DNA of 64,000 nt from Pyrus communis (GCF_963583255.1 NC_084813.1:18729799-18793798), one strand, 5' to 3'. Shown: positions 1 to 11,932, numbered from the stretch's first letter. Translations and numbers: made by a program. Notes: generated from the letters alone by a model not told the origin.

Positions 1-292
1 TCTCTTTTTAATAAAGACCATATCGCAGACCTGGGCGTAAGCAAGTTCATTAGTACAGCGTGCTCCACTTCTGCACCCAAATTCGACTTCGAATACCCAT
101 CTTCATTCTTTACTCTAGATTAAAATATCCCTTGAATCAAAATAAATCCCATATGATTTTTTTGTCAAGAACATGAATTCTTTACCTGTTTCTAACAAAA
201 ACCTAATGAAATTTTGGAAAAAAATCCCCAACAAACAAAACAAGAACCAAAATAATAGAAAGTAAAGAACTAACCTTGTGGTATAATGGAAT

Positions 293-332
<40 letters not shown>

Positions 333-990
333 TATTTATATATAGATTCTCCAATGTGAACCCTAAAAAATCAGACCCAAAAGAACATGCATGAATATGT
401 TAGTAACAGAAATGTAAATTTTGTCTAGAAGAGTTCTGGGATTCCTTCCAAAGTAAACAAAAAGAATGGAAGGCAGAAGATAAAAACAAAGGAGGTAGCT
501 ATTAAGTGCAAATTTGCAAATAGATGGTTTTGATAGAGAGAAAATTAAACAGGTTTGACAGATATTGATACGTGAAATGTGATCCAAAGCCATCCGAGGG
601 AAACCGCCATTTTCTCCCCAGCAAATATCAGTATCTCTCCTTTCCTATTTTCAGACATGGAAATGCAATGATTTCTTTCTTTCCTTTCTTTTATTTTTCT
701 TTCAATTCAATCACTTTAATTTATTCCGTTTTCATAGCAGGAAAAACGTTGCACCCTTGACACCGACCAATCCCGCCACTCTCAAATTGCCATATTGAGC
801 AGTTTTATTTTATAATTTCTATCAATATACAACGATATCTTACATTAATAGCTAAATTTTTTGGCAGACCCACATAATTAAGCAACCATAATAATTTTGT
901 ATCGATCATCTCATTATTCTTAAAAGTCGAACACATACATTTAACTCACATATGTAAAGAAATACTACTAAAATGTAATACTATTGACCA

Positions 991-1031
<41 letters not shown>

Positions 1032-1061
1032 TATATATAATCTTACCGAGAAAAGGTTTAA
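1..1061. other. AT-rich intergenic spacer
   Basis: No credible coding region is seen. The short open frames here have no domain character. Two (AT)n microsatellites are present, at about 296-329 and 996-1025. The stretch ends at the target-site duplication of the Cassandra LTR that follows. Confidence 0.6.
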
Positions 1062-1355
1062 TGTCACATCCCTACCCGGGCACCCACCACATCCCGGACT
1101 CGACTCCGCTGTAGCACGATATTGTCCGCTTTGGGCCCCGACCACGCCCTCACGATTTTGTTTCTGGGAAGTCGAGCAGAACTTCCCAGTGGGTTACCCA
1201 TCCTGGGAATGCTCTGGCCCATTTCCCTCTTAACTTCGGAGTTCCTACGGAATCCAAAGCCAGTGAGCTCCCAAAAGGCCTCGTGCTAGGTAGAGATGAA
1301 AACATACATATAAGGCTTACAGGATCCACTCCCCTGGACAATGTGGGATGTTACA
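1062..1355 (-). mobile_element. Cassandra TRIM solo LTR
   Basis: On the minus strand this 294-bp block starts tgtaacatcccacat and ends gatgtgaca, the termini of the other Cassandra LTRs in this window. It is flanked by a perfect 5-bp duplication, tttaa (1057-1061 and 1356-1360). There is no second LTR or primer-binding site nearby, so it is a solo LTR. The central part is the 5S rRNA-like domain typical of Cassandra, with the aactccgaagttaag segment recognisable on the minus strand, but it has drifted more than in the other copies. Cassandra elements encode no protein and are transcribed partly through the 5S-type internal promoter. That is family knowledge; activity here is not shown. Confidence 0.9.
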
Positions 1356-1448
1356 TTTAATCTGTCTTTTATAAAAGATTTAATTAAATGCATAAATCAC
1401 AATGGTCAGTTACATAGACACAAGGCATGATTTTGGGAAAGTCAGCAA

Positions 1449-2098
1449 CAATGTTTTAAAAAACACCCCCGAGGTGCGCCTAGGCAGCTTTAGAGGTAGA
1501 GTAGAGGTGAAAATGCCTCAGCCTAGTGCGAATAGGCGAAAACTCATCTAGATGTGGTCAAGGCACATCTTAGGGCGTCCTTTCTCTTCTTCGTGCCACA
1601 CCACCAAGTGAGCAGCACTGCCACTACCCAGTAAAGAGGGAAAGTGAGAGTCATGGAGAATTTATTAAGGGAAATAGAGTAGGTTGGGGATATAGGCAAA
1701 CCATATAAATGTTGTAAAATGAGTGGATATGAATGAAAGAGAGAGATATAAGAGGGTAAGCAAGAGTGAGGGAGAGTGAACCGAGGGAAAGAGTGGGTAG
1801 GGGTGTATGTATGAATGAGAGAGAGAAGAGGGAAAGTGAGAGTAAGGGTAGTGTACTAAGAGAGAGAGTGGGTAGAGAATGTATGTAGACCATATTAATG
1901 CTGTAAATGAGTGGATATTAACAAGGGAAAGAGATTATTTGCTACTATCTTTTTTGTTATTGTTTTTCAATGTATGTGGACCATATTTGAAGAATGATTT
2001 CTTTTTCTTTTTTTGTATGTATGTGGGTTAAACTTGTTTATCACTTGTGCATTTTTGAATGACAATGGATATCTGTTTACAAAGTATTATATTTATAT

Positions 2099-2139
<41 letters not shown>

Positions 2140-2249
2140 TATATAATATATTAAAAAATTAGGTCTCATAAGGTTTCATCTCAAGACTTTCGCCTAAGCA
2201 GAGCTATCCATGAAACGCCTCACCTACGCCATCGCCTTTTAAAGCATTG
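1449..2249. mobile_element. Inverted-repeat non-autonomous transposon (candidate)
   Basis: The left end, caatgttttaaaa followed by a gcgcctaggc-type stretch, is mirrored at the right end by ggcg...ttttaaagcattg, giving imperfect terminal inverted repeats. The interior holds GAGA-rich simple sequence (about 1630-1880) and an (AT)n tract (2106-2136), with no coding domain. I could not find a convincing target-site duplication, so class and exact ends are uncertain. A related ctaggc-rich fragment occurs near 41210-41350. Confidence 0.4.
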
Positions 2250-3255
2250 GTCAAGAGTTACCTTGCATTTGGAGGGTGAGTAAAAATGTAGACAAATATT
2301 TGTCTCGAAATTATGATGCAAGTGCTTAAAAACATTTAACCATGCACTCGAGTTCTTTCAATCGATTCTCCTCTTCCCTAATTTGTATGTAAAAGAAAAT
2401 AATAAAATAACAATCAAATATCACATCATTCAAAATTTTTACTTAAACATCTTTTAAACAATCCAATGTTTCATTTTTTTCAGAGCCTCCAAAAACAATA
2501 TTTTTTTTTAGGGTGAAATTAATATAATTATCCAATTTAGGGAAAAGTTTAAAATGGTGTTAATCTTTTAAAATATTCCAAAAAATTATCTAACATTTTA
2601 AAAATTGAACATATATTAGGTCATAGTGTTAAGTGGGAAACTTGACAAGTATTAGAGCGAGATTTTTTCTTGACGTCATTTATAAAGCTCTAACTCCCCA
2701 AATTGATTCCTTTAAACTAGACAAAGTGAGCATTTAATTTGGCTAAAAGGGCTCAAATTGAGAATTCATAACTCTAAAATGTGAAAAATTAATTATCTTC
2801 AATCTTTGTCCATATCATTACTTAACATTGATGACATCATCACTTAACAGTAATGATGTTGTCACTTTGTGCCAGTGACCAAACGAGTGTCTATATTTAC
2901 AGATGTTAGATAGTTATTTGAAATATTTTAAAAGGTTGAGACTAATTTGAAATCACACTAGAGGCCCTTATGATGCAAATGGTCGTAACCGGAGGCATTC
3001 CATCATCTCTTATGTTAGACCCCACCCCCAATTATTTTGCAAATTTCATAATTTCCCCCAAAAGGTTTTTGGAAGTTACTTTTTGGTCCCTTATCCTAAT
3101 CTAATATGGACCCTTTATCTCGACTTCTCTTCTCCCCCAGGCTGCTACGTTGCAAACACCAACTCCCATTCTCTTTCTCTTTTCACGATCTCCCTGTCTC
3201 TCTCATTCTCGCAGTCTCTCTGTCACTCTCTATCTCACTTTCCCTTAACACTCCC
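2250..3255. other. AT-rich spacer with CT-rich tract
   Basis: No gene is visible. A pyrimidine-rich ctctct tract occupies roughly 3165-3250 and produces only low-complexity Ser/Leu reading frames. Confidence 0.5.
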
Positions 3256-3550
3256 TGTAACATCCCACATCGTCCAGGGGAGTGGATCATCTAAGCCTTA
3301 TATGTATATTCCCATCTCTACCTAGCACGTGGCCTTTTGGGAGCTCACTGGCTTCGGATTCCGTCGGAACTCCGAAGTTAAGCGAGTAGCGAGCGAGAGT
3401 AATCCCATGATGGGTGACCCACTAGGAAGTTCTCGTGTAAGTTCCCAGAAACAAAACCATGAACGTGTGGTAGGGGCCCAAAGTGGGCAATATTGTGCTA
3501 CGGTGGAGTCGCGCCCGAGATGTGGTGGGGGCCCGGGCCAGGATGTGACA
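3256..3550 (+). mobile_element. Cassandra TRIM solo LTR with 5S-like domain
   Basis: This 295-bp LTR starts tgtaacatcccacatcg and ends gatgtgaca. The flanks are ctccc and ctctc, an imperfect 5-bp duplication in low-complexity sequence. The 5S rRNA-derived domain lies at about 3345-3440: gaactccgaagttaagcgag corresponds to the 5S A-box side, and gatgggtgaccc (about 3409-3420) to the C-box side of the internal Pol III control region. No partner LTR is nearby. It should not be annotated as a functional 5S rRNA gene, because it is embedded in LTR sequence and has diverged. Confidence 0.92.
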
Positions 3551-5727
3551 CTCTCCCTCTCATCCGTGCTCTCCCTCTCTGCAAACCTTCACTCCCTCAC
3601 CGTCATACTACATAACAACAACTAAACACCATCACCATCACCCCTATGAACTTAAATTCGAAGAAAGAACACCCCAAACCCTTATCTTCCTTTCGGCCGG
3701 TACTGTTCATCGTATTCTCCGTCGAGTTTCGTGATTTTCCAACATTGGTAAGCTTCTAAAAACCCTTGGGATGTGTTTTAGGGTTAGATCGAAGCTTGTT
3801 TTAAGTTATGTATACATTTGAATCGTAGAAAATAGCTCGGGGAAGATTTTCTAAATTTTTCGACAAGCACCACCCCTTTCGAGGCATTTTCTAGCCAAAA
3901 CATTGTGAGTGGGACAGCGTGTAAGGTATCAATCTCTTTTTCTCATCGAGAACTACAACTTTCATTTTTTTTCACTTGATTTCGTTGAGTAACGAATAAG
4001 TTATGAGCGTTTGAAAGTAGCCCAGAAACCGGCCAAAGTGTGGACTAAAAACCACCCTCAACCCAGGCCTTTGGGCTGGGTTACCCAGCCAATTAACCCC
4101 AAAACCCAGCAGCCCAACCAAGGCCTTTGGGTCGAGAAACCTAGGGCCCTTGGCCCGCTAAACTCTTAACCCAAAACCAAAAAGGGCTTTGGTCCATGAG
4201 ATTTAAACCCAACCCAAAATCCTTAGAATTTAAACCCTTTGGATTGAGACCTTTAGGCTATTCGCCTAGGGTCTTCGGCCCAATTAACCCAATACCCTTT
4301 AAACCCTAAAACCTATTGGACCCAAACCCTTTAGGCCCAGACCCGTTGACTTTGAACCGGTCAACGGTCAGCGTTGACTTTTTGGAGTTTCGTCTAGAAC
4401 CCCTCATAGGCTAATTTCAACGTCTTGAATCCGTTTTTGACGTCCATTTTTCCAAATTAAATCATTTTAGTAGAGTTTTATTAATTGTACCTTTTATGTG
4501 CTTAGGGGCAATTATCTGTGGCGTTACCATTTTCGCTAGTTTGCGTGGCTCTTCGGCGACGAAGTATCTGTGAGTGAACCCTTTCTAAAAATGCATGTTT
4601 TAACAGTAGTAATGCATACATGAAAAGCATGATTTACTGATTACATTTTATGAGACAACATGCTTATTGAGGCTATTTTGAATTATTACTATTTTTCCTA
4701 TAACTCGTGTTCTTTATAGAATATCTGATGGATGACGATATAATATTTAGAATACCTCTTTATAGTATAGATGATGGATGAATTTATACTATGAAGTTGT
4801 ACTTACCTAGTGGTCCCTATTCCGCTACGGGGTGAGTGATATATTCCGTCATGGGCGAGGTTACAGTGTTGGCATAGGGCTTGAAGAAATAATCTCTAGC
4901 TACGAGCTGAGAGACATGGAGTTGGCACAGGGCCTGATGATGATTTTCCTCTAGCGTTGGCACAAGGACAGGGAGCTAGCATAGGGCCTGGAGTGTGATT
5001 GGACATTCACTAGCGATTACTATAAACGAGATATGTTTTGACACATTGCATGGCATGCTAGGGTTTCGAAAAACCTATTTTATTTATCATGCTATATGTG
5101 TTTTCATAAAACCTGGGGGTTAGTATGTTGATAACTGTTTTATTATATCTATATCAACTTGGTCCACTCATGTTTGTTTTACGCCCCTTTCAGGACTAGA
5201 ATCAAGGCGTACAATCTTGGCGTCAAAGCACTTCCGCATCGGCATCTTCGAGTCCTCTCGGTGAAGGACCCATCCCTTGTTTCATTTAATTTTATATTCT
5301 TTTTTTAGTGTTCTAGTTGGTTGTACGCTATGAACACGTTCCTCAATTGCATATTAATTACTTTTAAAGTTATAAGTCTTATTTAATTCTTGTTCTCAGC
5401 ATTTGCATTCAATAAATGGCTTTCGTCGCCCTCAAGTGTCAGCTAGCACATGCCTATCCTGGTGTTCGCAGAATATCAGGATCAGGGCATGTCATCTTAA
5501 ATATGCTTATGGTTATATTCGTAGTAAGTTACACAAAGGAATCATACTTCATTTTCTATAGTGGTTTTCAGTGGTTTTCAATATGCTCTTCCAATTGTGT
5601 TAAGTGGAGTAAAATTAGTCCCATATATGGATTATGGGAATGGTACAACTCAACAACCTTGGTAGAGGCACGGATAAGTGCATAACCAATGATCTCTTCC
5701 ATTAAACGGAAGTAGATTCTGCAGGGT
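3551..5727. other. Non-coding, probably retroelement-derived region
   Basis: No intact gene is seen. Between about 4040 and 4340 there is a degenerate array built on ggcctttggg and aaccca motifs. Between about 4860 and 5010 a ggcatagggcct-like phrase recurs several times. Such repetitive text suggests an old LTR-type element, but I see no paired LTRs or polymerase motifs. An 89-codon open frame at 5416-5685 has no family I recognise. Confidence 0.35.
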
Positions 5728-5892
5728 TGACGTAAGATCCCACTTCGCCCGGGGGAGAGAAGGTGATATGCCATATATGTACATGCCCACCTCCCTATAG
5801 TGAAACGCGTTTTGGGTGGAAACTCAAGAACAAATCCGTGAGGGTGTGGTCCAAAGCGAACAATATCTTACTATGCGGACTAGGATGTGACA
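5728..5892 (+). repeat. TRIM 5' LTR
   Basis: Left LTR of the compact TRIM. It begins tgacgtaagatccc, with an apparent 2-base difference from LTR 2 at the very start, and ends gatgtgaca. The primer-binding site follows four bases later. Confidence 0.8.
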
Positions 5893-5962
5893 ATTTGGTA
5901 TCAGAGTCAATCCTCGGTCAGAAGTGTGCCAACGAGGTCGTCGGGCCCCTAAGGGGGTAGAT

Positions 5963-6124
5963 TGTAAGATCACACATCGCCCGTGGGAGAGGAGGTGATG
6001 TGCCTTATATGTACATACCTACCTCCCTATAGTGAGATGTGTTTTGGGTGGAAACCCAAGAACAAATTCGTGAAGGCGTGGCCCAAAACAAACAATATCT
6101 TACTATGCGGATTGTGATGTGACA
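5963..6124 (+). repeat. TRIM 3' LTR
   Basis: Right LTR of the compact TRIM, directly preceded by the aagggggtagat polypurine stretch. It is clearly homologous to the left LTR along its full length. Confidence 0.8.
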
Positions 6125-6973
6125 GTTAATGTTCGAGAAAACTGTTCTTTATTCTTGTCAGCCAAGGAGCTTCAGTCATCAAGGATTTCCTTTCGTACAT
6201 CACATTAGGACCTTTTCACTTCTTGTGTACAAGGCGGACCATGAGGATAGCCGAAGTAGGCGCCCGCTTGTCCACACTTCGGAGGGCCCTTAAATTTTTA
6301 GTTAAAATAATTATATGTATAATTTCTTACAATTCAAGCTCAATAAAAATATCAAAAAATAAAATAAAATCATAGACAATTGAAATAGAAATGGTTGAAA
6401 AATTAGATTATGTAAACTTAATTAGTACATTTGCATCTAATAATCGACATGTATAATATTGAAGTAATGTTTGTATATATTTTTTATATTAATTTTAATG
6501 ATAGTTGATGTAGAAATAATTTTTTTTATTTATTTATGTATTTAGCAAATTTTTTTAATACATATCAATGTACAGAGGATCGAGGATAAAAAAACACTTA
6601 AGACCTCACTTCGAAAACTCGTCTAGGGCCGCCAAATTCTCAAGGCTGCTAGTGTAGTTTTGTGGAAGGGGTGTATCAATGTCATAATCTTGAACCATGT
6701 TAGCGTTTCAGATATCAACTCTGTGAACATGGTGAGATGTGAGGTGAACAATTTGCAAAAAACTTTATTTGAGAGAGAAGTAGAGCATCTACAGAGCAAA
6801 TTCCTGAGGTCTCTTCCTCAGTAACTACATCGTAGTACCGTGAAATGTACATTACATGAACATAAGACAGAACGGCTCAAAGTACTTGCTAAGTTGCTAG
6901 AGCTGCATCTCAGCCCAGTAACTCGAAAGAACCTTCGCTCTCGGCATTAAACGAGTGGAAAATAAGGAGGCGG
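6125..6973. other. Spacer and decayed 3' flank of the AGPase pseudogene
   Basis: The stretch is AT-rich and non-coding. The part from roughly 6650 to 6973 lies just beyond the stop codon of the minus-strand AGPase pseudogene and probably represents its former 3' UTR. Nothing else is recognised. Confidence 0.4.
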
Positions 6974-8141
6974 CTAGATTACTGTTCCACTATGAATCAA
7001 GGCATCCTTGATCACTGTGACAATCCCGCTCTTTATGAAATATCCATCTGTTTCTCTTGCTGCTTCTTGCACATTGTCACTATTGACGATCTGCAATTCA
7101 TACTCGTTGATGGTCAGTTTCACAAAGAATAAAAATGTAAAATGTTTTGAGTGATCGGCTAAGAAGAATAAAAAACTGTAAAAATCATATTAACATGATA
7201 CAATCCTTACCTTAACATTCTCTCCAATACGCGCATTCCATTATAGCTCTCCTAATGTGGGAATTGCCAATACCAATTGGAACGCTGCCCTTCGCAGCTA
7301 GGAACCTCCTGTCAGCATCAGTCTGGGACAGTTACAACAATTGCAACAATATAATCTATCCAACCCATAGAAACGTCAAATGAACAATGACAGTATTTCT
7401 AAGGAAAGTCCATTCATCTCTATAAGAGCAGCTCCAGCGAGAGGAGTTGCTGGAGGGACAAGCTGAGGAACAGTGGGTTATTGCCCGAGGGAGGAAGTCC
7501 AGCGAGAGTAGGCCCAAGCAAGCGGGGCATGGATTCGTGCTAGCTCGAGCGCCCCATGGCCATCTGACATGGGCTGACGTCAAGGAGACGTCAGCCGCAC
7601 TTTTTTTATTTTTTCTATCAGGCGCGTGGACTTCAAGCTCGCGTGGGCACGCGTAATCCGACATAAAATCAGAAATTGAGGCCCGCGGCGCACTCAAAAA
7701 TCTTACCGTTGGGGAGCCACGTGGCTTCCCCACGGCCGTTAGATTACAACGGATATAATTTTGGACTGCTGGATTTCCAACGGTTAAAAAAAAAAAAAAA
7801 AACTTCATTTAATACCAACGGTTAGATCTGAGATCAACGGTCCACAGTATTAGACTTTAAAAATAAAAAAGAAAAAGAAAAAATAGTTAAAAAATCAGAA
7901 ATGTTACCGTTGTGCCATGTGGCACAATCTGGAGTGTTGGAATTCAAATTGGTTTAAATCCAATGGTATAGATTAATTAGGTGAATAAAAAATTTAAAAA
8001 AAATGTAAAAAATTATTAAAAATCCGAAAAAAAAATTTGAAAAATAAAAAAAAACAATGATTTTACTTTTATATAAATACCTTCTCATTATCTTCTACCT
8101 TACACCACAATTTTATGTCTTCTCAAAGTTTCATTCCAATT

Positions 8142-8310
8142 TCATATATTGTCAAGTTTGAATCAAATTTCATAGTTTTATATATTTACTTTTCTATAAA
8201 TTCAACATATATTGTCAAGTTTGAATTAGATTTCATACTTTTATATATTTACATTTCTATAAATCTAATTTCATATATTGTCAAGTTTCAATCCAATTTC
8301 ATACTTTCTT
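8142..8310. repeat. Tandem repeat of about 67 bp, three copies
   Basis: The phrase atatattgtcaagtttgaat recurs three times with slight changes inside the PIF/Harbinger element, just before the start of its Myb/SANT-like reading frame. It probably lies in the promoter or 5' leader of that gene. Confidence 0.7.
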
Positions 8311-8359
8311 AAATACCTATCTTTCTCTCAAAGTTTCAATCCAAATTTTTTCCAAGCAA

Positions 8360-8545
8360 ATGACTAATGATGTAGGTACGAATTGGACGCTTATTGAAGA
8401 TGTTACGTTGTGTACTAGTTGGGTTGAAGTTACTTATGATCCGATTTCGGGTAATGAGATGTAGTTGAGAGAAATGTGGGGTCTTATTCATACCAATTAT
8501 CTTGAGAAAATTGCTGAGAAAAGAACCAAAGATTCTTTGTCCAGT
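8360..8545 (+). pseudogene. PIF/Harbinger ORF1 (Myb/SANT-like protein) fragment
   Basis: From the ATG at 8360 the frame reads a tryptophan-rich Myb/SANT-like start (NWTLIEDVTLCTSWV, then a YDPISGNEM block), as in the DNA-binding accessory protein of plant PIF/Harbinger elements. It continues to the EKRTKDSLSSCW region. An in-frame TAG after GNEM breaks it. Homology ends at about 8545, where the sequence switches into the transposase gene on the opposite strand. The protein normally helps the transposase bind the element ends; this copy cannot. Confidence 0.75.
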
Positions 8546-9317
8546 TGTTGGAGACTACTGACCACCGCCTCCAAAATGATACATTTTGATCATTTTCTAT
8601 CCCCATAAGCGACTTGCCATGCACTTGGACAGTTTTTCCAAGTCCAGTGCATACAGTCAATGCTTCCAATCATCCTTGGAAAACCTCGCATCTCCTCTTT
8701 CTTCAGAAGCCTTTGCAAGTCCATCTCAGTAGGGTTCTGGAGGTACTCTGCGGTGTAGATAGATTTGATTGCCGAGCAAACCTCATCAGGGACTCAAGAA
8801 TGGTTGATTTTTCCATCTTCGCTATCTTGTCTACTTGGTCTGCAAATGCTCCATATGCAAGCATCCGCAAGGCAGCAGTAATTTTTTGCTCAGGCAGTAG
8901 ACCCATAGCACCAAAAGCATCCGGCTTTTGTACAAAGTAAGAATCATGGTTGCAAATAACGCCCATGATTTTTTTGAACAAATGACGTTCCATTCTAAAA
9001 CGATGTCTAAAGTACGTATCAGGGAATGCACTTTTACGGACAAAATAATCATCCAAGAGATCCTGACCTCGTCGCTGCCTGCTTCTATCAATGTTTATAG
9101 AGCGGCTAGGCCTGCAGATCTGAGCCACAGCTTGGATGACTCGACGGGAATGTGAGGCTCTTGCCATTCTTGATTCGTCAGCTCTCCGTTTACGCTCCTC
9201 ATCCTCTTCCTTCTCATTTTGGGCCGCATGGCGTTTGAACATTCCTTCTGATTGGTTAACCAATTCTTCCTCTCGTTGATCGATTTCCCACATCATCCTT
9301 GACGAAGAAGAAGACAT
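8546..9317 (-). pseudogene. PIF/Harbinger transposase (DDE_Tnp_4) fragment
   Basis: The minus-strand frame starts most plausibly at the Met at 9317 (MSSSSSRMMWEID); an in-frame Met at 9356 also exists. It contains the conserved N-terminal helix region (FPDTYFRHRFRMERHLF), then HDSYFVQKPDAFGAMGL and KITAALRMLAYGA. A one-base loss near 8778 shifts the frame. In the next frame GSIDCMHW, bearing the first catalytic Asp, is visible at about 8645. The rest of the DDE catalytic domain is absent because of the internal deletion, so the fragment is catalytically dead. Confidence 0.88.
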
Positions 9318-9479
9318 TGTAAGAAGGAAGCAAAAACTATGAATAATGATAGACATTTAGGTGAATAAGGAAGCAGAAACTATGAATAATGATAGAGATC
9401 TTGAGAAAATTGGTGTGAGATTTATGAGGATGGATGGTGGATTATATGGAGGATTTAGAAAGGATTAGGTTGTAGATAA

Positions 9480-9870
9480 TGTCACGTGGCATGTTGTCAT
9501 TCGTTAAAAATCTGGTGGAAATCTATCCTCAAAGATTGTAAACAGATTGTGACACGTGGCGCGATGTGATTGGTTAAAAATCTTATCAGAAATCCATCAA
9601 CAATAATTGTCTTTTCGCATAATGACACGTGGCGCAACGAGAACGATTAAAAATCTTATCGGAAATCCATCACCAATAATTGTTTTTTCGGATAATGACA
9701 CGTAGCGCAACGAGAACGATTAAAAATCTTATCCTAAATTACTAATAAAATTATTTTGAATTATTTTATAAATAAAAAAAATACTAATATTTTATTGCTA
9801 TTGTCTTTTCAGATAATGACATGTGGCGCAACAAAAACGATTAAAAATCTTATCCGAAATTACAAATAAA
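9480..9870. repeat. Subterminal tandem array with CACGTGGC core
   Basis: A unit of about 70-73 bp, containing cacgtggc followed by a gattaaaaatcttatc-like phrase, repeats about five times (cores near 9483, 9553, 9626, 9699 and 9820, with base changes in the last two). It lies between the transposase start and the right end of the PIF/Harbinger element. A cacgtggc core also occurs near the left end (about 7718-7725). Confidence 0.75.
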
Positions 9871-11932
9871 ATTATTTTGTATTATTTTATAAATAAAACT
9901 TAATATTTTATTGCCAATTGCCAGGGGTATTGAGTGCAGGGGTGAAGATGCAAAAGACGATTACTGTTCATTAAGGACAGTTACTGTTCACTAGATGAAT
10001 AGCATAGTGAATTGGACAATTGACTATGCTGGAACTGCTCTAAAACAAAAAGGTGTTTATACAGTCATGTCTTGACTTCAGATAAAAAGCAGCAAGTGCT
10101 CAATCTACAGCAGGTTTTACCTCATAGTAGTCAGCTCTCATGAGTAATGTGTCTTCAATGACAGCACCCTTTGCTATGCAAGACTGAAGCCCAACGACTG
10201 AATGGTGAATTTTACAGTTCTGCATTTATGTAAAAGATAAGGTTGGATTAAATGAGTAGGACCGCAGTAGGTTTTACCGATCCCTGTTTCTTGCAACAAT
10301 AGCACATATATGCAAGTTTTTCTGAAACTGAACATGGGACTAGTATATGACACCATAATGGAACAATTTGGCAAAATGCTGAATTTTTCTAGAAAGAACT
10401 TACCTTTATTACACATCCCTCGCCAATAACACTATATGTGACATCAGCATCAAGCATTTTGGGATAGAGGTGAATACCGAGGTTGGGTGTAGATTGGGGA
10501 TGAACAATAAAAAAAGCTACGATATAAAGTTCAAAATTAGGCCGGAATACTGAATCCACATCAAACTGATAGCATAACATACGAATTGGCCAAACAAAAC
10601 AGGAATACAAACAAGTTATAGAAAAAAAAAAGTACCTGAAATCTGGAACTGGTTTTTTGGTTATCCCCAAGTTTGCATTGTAGAAAGTTGAAAGCCTCAA
10701 TGGTACCAATATCTTCCCAGTGGCCATCATACAACTAAGCTTGAACCTGTAGGCATTAATAACTAGTATTCCGGGGGGCTGAATATCCGAATGAAGGGTA
10801 GTGGGGGACAGAAAGTATGGAACTAGGAAATATTTAGCAGATCATATAAAATCAATTTAGGACACTATCTTTTTCAGTACAAAGGGGTTTGTTTAATTTC
10901 GAATGAAAGATATTTGCAATTATGTAATACCAACAATTATTCCAATCTTTTCCACCTCTTTTGATTGATCTTTCTTAGAAATTACAGAATAAACTATATG
11001 AATGAAAACTTACCCTTAAACTGATGGAAGTTGCACTTGGAATAACTTCACTCCCGAAATTATTTGCACCAGGAAACTTGTCTCAAAGTAGATCTAACAT
11101 GACATTTTTGTTCACAACAGATATACCCATGCTCGCAATTTAAGGCATTTCTTTAGCTCTCTCATCATCAAGACCCAGGATAGTAGTATCAACCTATATA
11201 ACAAAAACAGAAACAACAACATTTTGCATCACTAATCAATCACACACCTAAACCCACAAGCAATCGAAGTTCACAATGAAACGAATATGTAATGCACTAA
11301 ATAATGTAAAACAACCTGCAGGTGGATTGTTCACCTTCATAGCTTTGAGTTGCTCCCCTTTAGGTTTCTCAGCAAACTTCATCAAACCAAATGCGGTAGC
11401 ACACTTCTCATCCATAGGCAGAGCAGCCATAGTGATGTCTGCATGCACCTGAATAAATCTCTCATAGTCCATCCTATACAAGTGGTCCCTAGCAAGAACC
11501 AAAAACTCCAACACATTGTGCTCCTCAAACAACCACAAGTACTGCCTCACGGCATCAACGGTACCCTATAAACCACCAAAACCAAATATCCAAACTAAAA
11601 AACCAATCGAAACCCAATTTCCAACACAACCCCACAATTTGTAAACAAGCTTTTAATCACCTTAAATCAATTGGGATTCTCAGGGCTCTGCTGGGCAGCA
11701 AGAACCTCAACAAAGCCTTCATTTTTGTAGCCACCCATGTTACTAGCATAAGCACGAGAAAGATGGCGATTGAGCGAATCGGAATTGAACTAGGTCAGCA
11801 CATAAATCTTGGACACGTTACTGTTGAGGCAATTACTGACTGGGATATCGATCAGCCTGTAGTTTGCTCCCAATGGAATAGCAGGCTTCACACACTTCTT
11901 GGTCAATGGGTAAAGCCTCGTCCCAACTCCCC

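Larger units (their letters stand above)
5728..6124 (+). mobile_element. Compact TRIM, Cassandra-like but without the 5S domain
   Basis: Two LTRs (5728-5892 and 5963-6124, about 165 and 162 bp) flank a 70-bp internal region. The internal region starts with tggtatcagag at 5896, an initiator-Met tRNA primer-binding site, and ends in the polypurine-like cctaagggggtagat just before LTR 2. The second LTR starts tgtaagatcacacatcgccc and both end gatgtgaca. Start, end, primer-binding site and polypurine tract all align with Cassandra (compare 51476-51979). The stretch that in Cassandra holds the 5S-like sequence is replaced by a few dozen unrelated bases. No protein is encoded. The 5-bp flanks (agggt, gttaa) do not match. 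Confidence 0.85.
7426..10040 (-). mobile_element. PIF/Harbinger element, internally deleted
   Basis: Terminal inverted repeats gagcagctccagc (left) and gagcagttccagc (right, complement) are flanked by the 3-bp duplication taa (7423-7425 and 10041-10043), diagnostic of the PIF/Harbinger superfamily. It lies inside intron 7 of the AGPase pseudogene. It contains remnants of both usual genes in convergent orientation: a Myb/SANT-like DNA-binding protein on the plus strand (8360 onward) and the DDE transposase on the minus strand (9317 down to about 8546). Both stop at about 8545, where an internal deletion has joined them. Two internal tandem arrays (about 8142-8310 and 9480-9870) lie on either side. 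The element cannot encode its own transposase. Confidence 0.92.

Noticed and set aside
3345..3440. 5S rRNA-like sequence (also in the other Cassandra LTRs)
   Set aside because: It lies inside LTRs with TG...CA ends and target duplications and has diverged from 5S rRNA, so it is a Cassandra domain and not an rRNA gene.
5416..5685. 89-codon open frame that might be a small gene
   Set aside because: No motif, splice context or family is recognised, and it lies in repeat-rich sequence; kept only as a remark in the spacer entry.
8614..9155. Plus-strand open frames over the Harbinger transposase
   Set aside because: They are opposite-strand shadows of the transposase fragment.
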